Shown here in pieces: positions 7,435 through 12,755 of a stretch of DNA of 12,755 bases. Within the stretch, counting starts at the first letter, position 1, and every line of letters begins with the position of its first letter. Below the pieces are notes generated by a model. That model searched no databases. It had not been told where the DNA came from and worked only from the letters and a program-made list of their open reading frames with translations. Source of the stretch: an uncultured Acidobacteriota bacterium (lineage in GTDB: Bacteria; Acidobacteriota; Blastocatellia; Pyrinomonadales; Pyrinomonadaceae); NCBI GenBank assembly GCA_902826385.1, contig CADEEU010000065.1, positions 1 through 12,755 of the forward strand. The letters run 5' to 3'. The position numbers and the translations under genes were made by a program.

Positions 7435-7448
7435 ATATTTCGAAATAT
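7435..7448. promoter_or_regulatory. 14-bp perfect palindrome touching the -35, candidate operator
   Basis: ATATTTCGAAATAT is an exact palindrome ending on the first base of the candidate -35 hexamer of the TonB-like gene. It is flanked by GCGGAT on the left and ATCCGC further right (7456-7461), which can extend the dyad across the promoter. The placement would suit a dimeric repressor or activator. No known operator is recognised. Confidence 0.4.
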
Positions 7449-7478
7449 TGCCAAAATCCGCAAAAAACGGGTTATAAT
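7448..7478 (+). promoter_or_regulatory. candidate sigma70-type promoter of the TonB-like gene
   Basis: TTGCCA (7448-7453) and a perfect TATAAT (7473-7478) are separated by 19 bp, slightly longer than ideal. Transcription would start near 7485, leaving a leader of about 48 nt. That leader contains a GCCGG/CCGGC hairpin (7496-7510) and the Shine-Dalgarno GAGG (7521-7524), eight bases before the ATG at 7533. Confidence 0.6.
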
Positions 7479-7532
7479 TGTAGAAAGTTTTGCCTGCCGG
7501 TGATCCCGGCTTAAAAAAGCGAGGCCGTAACG

Positions 7533-8909
7533 ATGGGAAAAATTGTCAAGTATTGCAGTTCATGTGATGAAGGATTTGCCGAGAAGTTTGGGTTTTGTCC
7601 TAATTGCGCCGCTCCACTGCAGGCTTTTGAGATGAATCCGCTCGGTGACGAACAAAGAGTTGTCGAAGAACCGAAACCCGCGAAAAAGACGATCGACGTA
7701 GCTCCGATAACGTATGTAGCTCGCGATCAGAAGAAGCCGCAGGCCATTCCGGAACCGGAAGAAATTCTTGAAATGCCGGACGAGAGGGAAGCCATCCCGG
7801 CCGCGTCATTCCTGAGCCAGAGTTTCGCCGCCAGGGACGAAGATCCTTTCGAAATTCCAAATGCCGATGTCGTCGAGGACGAGCCGGTAGATGAAGAGCC
7901 GATGTGGGCCGCTCCCGCAACCGTTCCGTCTTATGCCGGCGAAACCTACAGCGGCTCGGGGTTTCATAATTACGAAGCGGGTGCTTATACCAAAGAAGAC
8001 GACGGCGGCTATTACGTCACCGTTATCCAGGAAAAGAACGTCAAACAGCGCAACATGCTTCTTCTCGGGGCACTCGGGCTGATGGTTACGCTTTCTATCG
8101 GGTCCTATTTCGTTTCATTGTTTCAAAAAGAGATCGGCGTCGGTGCCATCGGCGATGAGCGTTCGCTCGCGTTGCTTTTGGACGACGTACCAATGCCGGT
8201 TGAAGAAGAGGAAATGAAGAAGGAAAAGGATAAAGGCGGCGGCGGAGGCGGCGGAGGTAAAGAAGACCCCGAACCCGTGAACCAGGGCGACCTTCCGGAC
8301 CAAACGCCGAATCCGATTCGTCCTCCGGACCCAAAGGTTTATAGAAGCGATAATTTTGAATTGAAAACTCCGCCTCCGTCAACGGAAGGCGTGATGAAGA
8401 CCGAAAAGAAATACGGTCAGTGGGGCGACCCCAACTCCCGTTTCGGAACGCTTTCAAGCGGTCCCGGATCGGGCGGTGGTATGGGAACCGGAACGGGAAC
8501 TGGAGCCGGCAGCGGTCGCGGCACGGGCATGGGATCGGGTAACGGTTCCGGAGCAGGAAGCGGTGACGGCGATGGATACGGCAGCGGTTCCGGCGGCGGC
8601 GGTGCTGCTGGAAATCCTCCGCCACCTAAGCCAGTGGGTATAACTTCGCCCTTGAGGATTCTTACTCAGCCTAAACCTCCGTACACTGAGGCGGCACGTA
8701 CGAACAACGTTCAAGGTACCGTTCGTGTCAAAGTGACTTTGCTGGCTTCGGGTCAGGTTGGAAGTGTCGTTGTTGTCAGTGGATTGCCTCATGGCCTTTC
8801 CGACAAGGCGATTGCAGCCGCCAAGTCGATAAAGTTTGAGCCTAAGAAGGTAAACGGTGTACCAGTTACAGTAATAAAGACTATGGAATACACCTTCAGC
8901 ATCTACTAA
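7533..8909 (+). CDS. zinc-ribbon/TonB C-terminal domain membrane protein
   Basis: This 458-aa protein has four parts. A short zinc ribbon occupies residues 5-27, with CxxC pairs at C8/C11 and C22/C25. An acidic, low-complexity cytoplasmic linker runs from about 35 to 170. A single membrane helix lies at about 174-196. After it comes a periplasmic region, first acidic and lysine-rich with an eight-glycine run (235-242), then Pro-rich, then Gly/Ser/Thr-rich (309-359). The C-terminal TonB-like domain (about 370-458) contains PPYTEAAR, QGTVRVKVTLLASGQV and a closing MEYTFSIY strand. TonB domains contact outer-membrane receptors and pass on energy from ExbB/ExbD. Neither ExbB nor ExbD is in the window. 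The cytosolic zinc ribbon is unlike classical TonB, which begins with its membrane anchor. The ATG has a Shine-Dalgarno. The exact partner is unknown. Confidence 0.85.
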   Translation: MGKIVKYCSSCDEGFAEKFGFCPNCAAPLQAFEMNPLGDEQRVVEEPKPAKKTIDVAPITYVARDQKKPQAIPEPEEILEMPDEREAIPAASFLSQSFAARDEDPFEIPNADVVEDEPVDEEPMWAAPATVPSYAGETYSGSGFHNYEAGAYTKEDDGGYYVTVIQEKNVKQRNMLLLGALGLMVTLSIGSYFVSLFQKEIGVGAIGDERSLALLLDDVPMPVEEEEMKKEKDKGGGGGGGGKEDPEPVNQGDLPDQTPNPIRPPDPKVYRSDNFELKTPPPSTEGVMKTEKKYGQWGDPNSRFGTLSSGPGSGGGMGTGTGTGAGSGRGTGMGSGNGSGAGSGDGDGYGSGSGGGGAAGNPPPPKPVGITSPLRILTQPKPPYTEAARTNNVQGTVRVKVTLLASGQVGSVVVVSGLPHGLSDKAIAAAKSIKFEPKKVNGVPVTVIKTMEYTFSIY

Positions 8910-8927
8910 TGGTTTTTGCAGCAGTGA

Positions 8928-8959
8928 CTAAAAAAGGGCCTTTCGCGGCCCTTTTTTAG
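8928..8959. terminator. bidirectional intrinsic terminator
   Basis: CTAAAAAAGGGCC (8928-8940) and GGCCCTTTTTTAG (8947-8959) form a perfect 13-bp stem around a six-base TTTCGC loop. The A-run and T-run give a U-tract for transcripts from either side. It begins 18 bases after the TonB-like stop and lies 19 bases beyond the stop of the converging minus-strand gene, so it probably ends both. Confidence 0.92.
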
Positions 8960-8978
8960 TTTCCATAGTAAGAAGAGT

Positions 8979-9362
8979 TTAGATCGAATCGTCCGATGCT
9001 TTCGAACCCTCGTCAAGCTCAAACCTGTGCCGGTCGCGCCGCTCAATCTTGTCAATAATTTCCAGCGGTTCGTTGTCCTGAAAGTCGATCCCCATCGCGT
9101 GGGCGTTTTCTTCTACATCCGATTGGTCCGGCGTGGGATTGTGACCAAAGACGGCCTCGGAGCCGGACGAATTGACCTCTTCCCAGTCGGCGTCGATGTC
9201 GCCACCCGAGTCCGCGGGAGAGGCGGCGTGATTTTCCATCAGCCGCTCGGCCAGCTCACCCGGAGCTTGCGGAACGTGGGCGATCTCATCGTCCATCAAT
9301 GCCTTGATCTCTTCGTTCGGGGGCGTTTCTTTTTGGTAAAACTCCAGGTCCTTGCCCGTCAT
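8979..9362 (-). CDS. DUF6335-like acidic protein
   Basis: The ATG at 9362 is chosen because a near-perfect Shine-Dalgarno (AAGGAGG) lies seven bases upstream; the longer frame to 9407 has none. The 127-aa product is acidic and probably soluble, with no signal peptide or membrane helix. The recognisable pattern is SPADSGGDIDADWEE (48-62), then GHNPTPDQSDVEE (73-85), GIDFQDNEPLE (91-101) and ERRDRHRFELD (107-117). I recall this order of motifs (S-P-x-x-x-GGD-DA-W, NPTPDQ, DNEPL, RDRHRWELD) from DUF6335 proteins, best known in cyanobacteria. The function of that family is not known to me. The assignment is by memory of the pattern, and it appears monocistronic. Confidence 0.8.
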   Translation of the reverse strand: MTGKDLEFYQKETPPNEEIKALMDDEIAHVPQAPGELAERLMENHAASPADSGGDIDADWEEVNSSGSEAVFGHNPTPDQSDVEENAHAMGIDFQDNEPLEIIDKIERRDRHRFELDEGSKASDDSI

Positions 9363-9369
9363 TGAGGAA

Positions 9370-9376
9370 CCTCCTT
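9370..9376 (-). promoter_or_regulatory. strong Shine-Dalgarno fixing the start of the DUF6335-like gene
   Basis: AAGGAGG on the minus strand, seven bases before the ATG at 9362. Most other genes in this window have weak or no visible Shine-Dalgarno, so this gene may be translated at a high rate. Confidence 0.85.
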
Positions 9377-9435
9377 GCAGAAAGCGTGTGGTAAGAGGAT
9401 AACACATCGGTCGGACGCGAAGGAAAGATGATTTT

Positions 9436-9467
9436 CACGCGAAGTTCGCGAAGGACGCAAAGAAAGA
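9436..9467. repeat. short dispersed intergenic repeat, copy A
   Basis: These 32 bases match 9872-9903 at 27 of 32 positions; both read CACGC-AAG-TCGC-AAG-ACGCAAAG when variable bases are omitted. It lies in the non-coding gap between the 90-aa gene and the DUF6335-like gene. Similar 'acgcgaag...gacgcaaag' strings occur between genes in many bacterial genomes (general knowledge). Confidence 0.7.
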
Positions 9468-9484
9468 ACAAACGCAAGACGTTG

Positions 9485-9757
9485 TTAGATAAAAACCACG
9501 GATTGCGAAGTTGGAATCTCAAACCTCTTGCGGCAGCGCAGGTTTTTGCACATTAGCTGGTCGTCCACGCGGACCATGTAATCGCGCGATTTTGCAAAAC
9601 GTGCCTGATCGTCGTGGTTCAAGTGCCGCGGAGCCTGCTTCTTTTTACGGCGGGTCATCCACCGCACATCGTAATCATTTCTTTCACGGCAGAAGGGACA
9701 GGAGAAACTCGCTTTCTTTACTTCCTGACGCTCGTCAAAAATATCGCGTTCATGCAT
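9485..9757 (-). CDS. hypothetical small protein with split zinc-ribbon-like cysteines
   Basis: This 90-aa frame has a plausible amino-acid make-up and fills a gap between annotated neighbours on the same strand. Four cysteines are arranged as C20-P-F-C23 and C70-x4-C75, which suggests a zinc ribbon split by a very basic segment (RRKKK at 36-40, HLNHDDQARF at 45-54). I do not recognise a family. The ATG at 9757 is the first in frame, without a visible Shine-Dalgarno. An RNA- or DNA-binding or small structural zinc protein is possible but is inference only. The opposite strand has overlapping frames with no sensible product. Confidence 0.6.
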   Translation of the reverse strand: MHERDIFDERQEVKKASFSCPFCRERNDYDVRWMTRRKKKQAPRHLNHDDQARFAKSRDYMVRVDDQLMCKNLRCRKRFEIPTSQSVVFI

Positions 9758-9823
9758 CGGATAAAGTTTAGCCTTTTTGTGGGAAGTTTGTCAGTTACGG
9801 AACTCAAGTGGGCAAGATTTTGT

Positions 9824-9901
9824 TTCCTTTGCGTGCTTAGCGGGCTTTGCGTGAAACCGGATTTTTTTTCTCACGCCAAGATCGCTAAGCACGCAAAGGA
9901 A
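9824..9901. repeat. long imperfect hairpin made of two inverted copies of the dispersed repeat
   Basis: TTCCTTTGCGTGCTTAGCG (9824-9842) is the exact reverse complement of 9883-9901, a 19-bp stem. The pairing continues inward with few mismatches (28 of 31 positions) to a 16-base loop at 9855-9870. Each arm is a copy of the repeat seen as copy A at 9436-9467. It lies just after the DUF971 stop and before the 90-aa gene. It could act as an mRNA 3' stabiliser or a weak terminator, but no U-tract follows on the minus strand. Confidence 0.85.
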
Positions 9902-9916
9902 GACGAGAAGAATCGT

Positions 9917-10204
9917 TTATGTAATATCTCTTAAATACGCGAAGCTGAAAATGCCGGTGTCGTGGCCGTCGGTGAAGTGGAAATTCAGTGCGTATCGGCC
10001 GACTATCGAGATATGTTTGAACGCCAGATCGTCCCCGACCGATTTTTCATCCAGCCGCTTTTGGCCCGTCCATTCGTCTATGCAGCCTGCACACGGACAC
10101 GAGCGCCGAAGCTGCGGGGCGGAATAATGGGTTTCGGCGCCGTCCGACCATTCTATCGTGACCTCGGCGTCGTTCTCCTCGATAATTCGCGCGGGTTCGA
10201 TCAT
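9917..10204 (-). CDS. DUF971 (GBBH-like N-terminal domain) protein
   Basis: The 95-aa protein is a single full-length DUF971 domain, the fold also found at the N-terminus of gamma-butyrobetaine hydroxylase and fused to some Mrp/ApbC ATPases. Diagnostic features are IEWSDG (17-22), LRRSCPCAGCIDEWTG (32-47) with cysteines 36, 38 and 41, SIVGRYALNFHFTDGHDTGIF (66-86) and the terminal SFAYLR (87-92). The clustered cysteines could bind zinc or an iron-sulfur species. The stand-alone role is not established. It starts five bases after the ytxJ stop, so it is the last gene of the glgP-membrane protein-ytxJ-DUF971 cluster. Pairing with a thiol-redox protein fits a metal or sulfur-handling role (inference). 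Confidence 0.92.
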   Translation of the reverse strand: MIEPARIIEENDAEVTIEWSDGAETHYSAPQLRRSCPCAGCIDEWTGQKRLDEKSVGDDLAFKHISIVGRYALNFHFTDGHDTGIFSFAYLRDIT

Positions 10205-10209
10205 GTGTT

Positions 10210-10536
10210 TTAGGGCCGCAAACTTGCGTCGATAAGGTCCGGATCGATTCCGTAATGTGTGGCGTGATAGACGGCTTTGCCGTCGCGGATAACGAACGCC
10301 TGCGGCGATTGATGCCGATGGCCCGTACGTTTTTCAACCTCGTTCGAAAGATCGCGGTTTGTTTGGACGACGATCACATTTATCTCGCCTTCAATCGCAG
10401 AAACCTCCTGCATCAAATGCGCGCTGATTCCGCAGCTATTGCTGTGTTTAAAGATAACGACGGGCTGGGCATACGACCGTTCGAAAAGCCGGTCGAGCGA
10501 GTCGAGTGAATCGATGGTTACAAAGTTTGCGGGCAT
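10210..10536 (-). CDS. ytxJ: YtxJ-like monothiol bacilliredoxin
   Basis: This 108-aa thioredoxin-fold protein matches the YtxJ family at full length. FKHSNSCGISAHLM (29-42) aligns with the family's KHS-x-x-CPIS active site and keeps the single redox cysteine C35, with glycine in place of the usual proline. SPQAF (77-81) supplies the cis-proline, and GHRHQSPQ is typical of the surrounding loop. YtxJ proteins are linked to reduction of bacillithiol mixed disulfides in the cytoplasm (family knowledge). The organism therefore may make bacillithiol, though no bsh genes are visible here. The ATG at 10536 is preceded by the stop of the upstream membrane gene within TAATAAATG, so translation is probably coupled. 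Confidence 0.88.
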   Translation of the reverse strand: MPANFVTIDSLDSLDRLFERSYAQPVVIFKHSNSCGISAHLMQEVSAIEGEINVIVVQTNRDLSNEVEKRTGHRHQSPQAFVIRDGKAVYHATHYGIDPDLIDASLRP

Positions 10537-10539
10537 TTA

Positions 10540-11250
10540 TTACTGAGCGATTTGTATCTTAGGAAAGACCTTACGATAAGCGACCAGGCTGGTTGCGGTG
10601 AGAACCGGAATCACGAAATAGATTCCAATGCAAAACGCCGCCTGACCGAGCAGGACAAGAAGAAAATTTATACCGATCAAACCGGCTACGCCGCCGATGT
10701 TTTTCATTGCGGCTTTGGCACTGAGTTTTATCGCGTCGAGGCTAGAAAGCTTACGGTCAACGATCAGGGGAAAGGTAAAGATCATCAGTGAATGAATGCA
10801 GGTCATAATCACCGCAATGACGACATCCACCGCCAAACCCGCGGCGAACACTCCGAAAATAACGGATGGATCAGCGTTCTTGCCGACGACGGCCGCCGTT
10901 ATCAGCGGCGAATATATCGTAACAAACAACGCGACAAAATAGACGACGATTGGAACCACGAACAGAATTGTTGCAAGAGCACTAGTGCCCAAATACTTGA
11001 AGCCCGTCCACAGGTCGTCAAAAACCACCGGGCCGCCGTCGATCTTTCGCAGGTAGCAAGTAAAAATGCCGCAGACCATCGCTCCGAACAGCACGTACAT
11101 CGTAAAACCCGCGATCAGGCCGCCGACGATTGAAACCGCAAAGAGCGGCCAATATTCGCTTTTGATCAGGTTCCATGCCTCGCTGAGGCATTCGAACGGC
11201 TTGATCGCACCGGCATTGAATGTAAAACTTTGCGGATCGTTAGATGTCAT
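10540..11250 (-). CDS. polytopic membrane protein of unknown function
   Basis: The frame is open to 11289, but the ATG at 11250 is preferred because it limits overlap with the phosphorylase gene to 11 nt (the bases AATGACATCTAA serve both the start and the TAA). The 236-aa product starts with a short cytoplasmic segment (FNAGAIKPFECLSEAWNLIK, 11-30). Hydrophobic segments follow at about 35-66, 88-122, 130-165 and 186-225, consistent with five or six helices. LIVDRKLSSLDAIKLSAKAA (162-181) is a loop like that seen in DUF975/glycerophosphodiesterase membrane-domain-type proteins, where 'W...K..YW.LF' and 'P.IVD...S..DA...S' also recur. No catalytic motif is seen and I do not assign a function. 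It sits between glgP and ytxJ in a compact operon. Confidence 0.8.
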   Translation of the reverse strand: MTSNDPQSFTFNAGAIKPFECLSEAWNLIKSEYWPLFAVSIVGGLIAGFTMYVLFGAMVCGIFTCYLRKIDGGPVVFDDLWTGFKYLGTSALATILFVVPIVVYFVALFVTIYSPLITAAVVGKNADPSVIFGVFAAGLAVDVVIAVIMTCIHSLMIFTFPLIVDRKLSSLDAIKLSAKAAMKNIGGVAGLIGINFLLVLLGQAAFCIGIYFVIPVLTATSLVAYRKVFPKIQIAQ

Positions 11251-12755
11251 TGTAGATTTGCGACAAGTAGTCCCTAACCATTCTATCACTCGAAAACTGT
11301 GGTGTTAGCGTTGCGAGGGAATTTTTCATTCGGGCAATCCAATTGCGCGGAAGCTCGTCGGCGTCCCGGTCGTAATATGCGGGAACGATCTCATTCTCCA
11401 GCATAGCGTAGAGTGATTCGGCGTCTGCCGCATCCGTCAATGCCTCGTCGGCATCCGCGTCAAGCGTGCCAATTGAAAAGCCGTTGTTTTGGTTGTAACC
11501 CTCGATCCACCATCCGTCCAGGATCGAAAAATTCAACGCTCCGTTCATTGCGGCCTTCATTCCGCTGGTACCACTAGCCTCGTAAGGGCGTCTCGGCACA
11601 TTCATCCACACATCGACACCGTGCACAAGATAACGAGCAACTTCCTGATCGTAATCTTCGATGAACACGGCCCGCTTTTGCCAGTTAGAATCGTGATTGA
11701 TGCTCATCAACTGCTGCAAAATCTGTTTGGCCGTGCGGTCCTGCGGATGTGCTTTGCCGGCGAATACGAACTGAACCGGCCGGTCAGGATGATCGACCAT
11801 TTTAAGCAGTCGTTCGAGATCTGAAAGCAGCAGGTTCCATCGCTTATAGGCCGCAACACGACGTGCAAAACCGATCGTAAGAACGTCGGGAGAAAAGAGC
11901 TTTCGTGTGTCTTGGTGTTCGTTGATTGTCTCAAGCTCGCCTGTGTACTTTCTCTGAGTTCTTTGACGGATATACGCGATCAATATCCGTTTTAGCAGCA
12001 AGTGGGTCGACCATATGTCTTCATCGCTGAGACCGTCGATCGCATACGACCATTCGTCTTTGTCCGCCAAAACCTGGTTCCAGTTCTGGCCGATCAATCT
12101 GCCGTACAAATCCTGAAAAAGAGGAGCGACCCATGTCGGTGCGTGCACACCGTTGGTTACGTGTGTAATCGGAACTTCCTCGCCCCTGGTATCACCGGGA
12201 AACATCGGAAGCCATAGGTTTCTTGAGACCTCGCCGTGCTTTTCGCTGACACCGTTCGCCGAACGGCACATTCGAATTGCAAGCGGCGTCATTCCGAACG
12301 CTTCTTCGGTGTTGTCAGGATCGGTCCTGCCTAAGGCAAAAAAATCATCTTCCGTAAGTTTGAGAGATTCGATAAATCCGGTATCGAAACAATCTCGCAG
12401 GTCCGACATTGAAAAAATGTCATTACCCGCGGAAACGGGAGTGTGTGTAGTGAAAACACACTGTTTGCGGACGGCGGCGATCGAATCGTTAAAGTCGGCT
12501 GCATGGTTAGCCGAAAGAAACTCGCGCGCAAGTTCAAGTGTCAGAAACGCCGAATGGCCTTCATTAAGATGATAAACCGACGGAGTAACGCCGAGTTGGC
12601 GGAGCAGCCTGACACCGCCGATGCCGAGAATCTTCTCCTGCACGATGCGCGTTTCCGAGCTGCCGCCGTACAGGTGGCCGGTAATCAGGCGATCGACCTC
12701 TACGTTCTGTTCCACGTTCGTATCCACCAAATAGAGTGAAATCCGCCCGACCCGG
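11240..12755 (-). CDS. glgP: alpha-glucan phosphorylase (glycogen phosphorylase, GT35), 5' end outside window
   Basis: The frame runs off the right edge: the first residues read RVGRISLYLVDTN, which fits the phosphorylase interior, so the apparent TTG start near 12730 is an internal leucine. The visible 504 residues are the C-terminal part of an enzyme that is normally about 700-860 aa in this alpha-glucan family. Key blocks, numbered from the window edge, are YHLNEGHSAF (61-70), TTHTPVSAGND (102-112), HVTNGVHAPTW (198-208), GFARRVAAYKRWNL (295-308), YDQEVARYLVHGVDVWMNVP (368-387) and EASGTSGMKAAMNG (392-405). In that last block K400 is the expected pyridoxal-phosphate lysine. It releases glucose 1-phosphate from glycogen or maltodextrin in the cytoplasm. 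The stop overlaps the next gene's start by 11 nt. Confidence 0.95.
   Translation of the reverse strand, partial: RVGRISLYLVDTNVEQNVEVDRLITGHLYGGSSETRIVQEKILGIGGVRLLRQLGVTPSVYHLNEGHSAFLTLELAREFLSANHAADFNDSIAAVRKQCVFTTHTPVSAGNDIFSMSDLRDCFDTGFIESLKLTEDDFFALGRTDPDNTEEAFGMTPLAIRMCRSANGVSEKHGEVSRNLWLPMFPGDTRGEEVPITHVTNGVHAPTWVAPLFQDLYGRLIGQNWNQVLADKDEWSYAIDGLSDEDIWSTHLLLKRILIAYIRQRTQRKYTGELETINEHQDTRKLFSPDVLTIGFARRVAAYKRWNLLLSDLERLLKMVDHPDRPVQFVFAGKAHPQDRTAKQILQQLMSINHDSNWQKRAVFIEDYDQEVARYLVHGVDVWMNVPRRPYEASGTSGMKAAMNGALNFSILDGWWIEGYNQNNGFSIGTLDADADEALTDAADAESLYAMLENEIVPAYYDRDADELPRNWIARMKNSLATLTPQFSSDRMVRDYLSQIYNDI

Larger units (their letters stand above)
7232..7532. other. divergent intergenic region between the M16 and TonB-like genes
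   Basis: These 301 bases separate two divergently transcribed genes and should hold both promoters. The side facing the plus-strand gene has a good promoter, a palindrome and a leader hairpin, listed separately. On the side facing the M16 gene I find only weak -10-like sequence (TAAGAT on the minus strand near 7260) without a well-spaced -35, and no Shine-Dalgarno. Two small overlapping frames here have no recognisable product and look non-coding. Confidence 0.6.

Noticed and set aside
7274..7477. 67-codon plus-strand frame in the divergent intergenic region
   Set aside because: It covers the promoter and palindrome of the TonB-like gene, has no Shine-Dalgarno and no recognisable product.
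8095..8625. 176-codon minus-strand frame opposite the TonB-like gene
   Set aside because: Arg-rich antisense of the Gly-rich tract; no start signal or recognisable domain.
9824..9901. CRISPR-like or intrinsic terminator reading of the repeat pair
   Set aside because: The copies are inverted, not regularly spaced direct repeats, and no U-tract follows the stem on the minus strand.
9614..9934. 106-codon plus-strand frame
   Set aside because: Its C-terminal half is simply the translated dispersed repeat hairpin, and the rest is antisense to the 90-aa gene.
11251..11289. 13-residue upstream extension of the membrane protein
   Set aside because: It would overlap the phosphorylase gene by 50 nt; the ATG at 11250 gives a compact 11-nt stop-start overlap.
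12728..12730. TTG as the start of the phosphorylase
   Set aside because: The frame continues upstream as RVGRISLY, which matches the phosphorylase interior, so the gene is cut by the window edge.

Overview
The window reads as an ordinary stretch of chromosome from a mid-GC, Gram-negative-type bacterium. The best guess is Acidobacteriota of the Blastocatellia/Pyrinomonadaceae type. This rests on a zinc-ribbon/TonB protein with a Gly-rich linker of a style I associate with that group, a YtxJ bacillithiol-type thioredoxin, a UbiE/MenG methyltransferase, an alpha-glucan phosphorylase, and short dispersed intergenic repeats. It is inferred from protein style; no rRNA or tRNA is present to confirm it. 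Thirteen protein genes are supported: twelve on the minus strand and one, the TonB-like gene, on the plus strand.

Right to left along the minus strand there are four blocks. (1) 12755-9917: the C-terminal part of an alpha-glucan phosphorylase, a polytopic membrane protein overlapping its end by 11 nt, ytxJ, and a DUF971 protein, all separated by 5 nt or less and so one likely operon. (2) 9757-8979: a 90-aa four-cysteine protein and a DUF6335-like acidic protein with a strong Shine-Dalgarno, set among three copies of a short repeat, two of which form a long hairpin. (3) 7231-5198: a secreted M16-family protein that has lost its catalytic zinc motif, 3 nt ahead of ubiE/menG. (4) 5004-1: an apparent operon of two peptide-type ABC permeases (DppB/DppC-like), the three subunits of bacterial 5-oxoprolinase (pxpB, pxpC, pxpA), and an NRAMP-like membrane protein cut by the window edge.

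The plus-strand TonB-like gene (7533-8909) is divergent from the M16 gene, has a good promoter candidate with a palindrome touching its -35, and ends at a perfect 13-bp hairpin that can terminate transcription from both sides.

The most thought-provoking part is block 4. It joins peptide uptake to 5-oxoproline hydrolysis and ends with an NRAMP-fold protein that, by eye, lacks the DPGN and MPH metal-binding motifs. It may therefore carry something other than a divalent metal, possibly 5-oxoproline itself (inference). I see no CRISPR array, phage, transposase or defence system.
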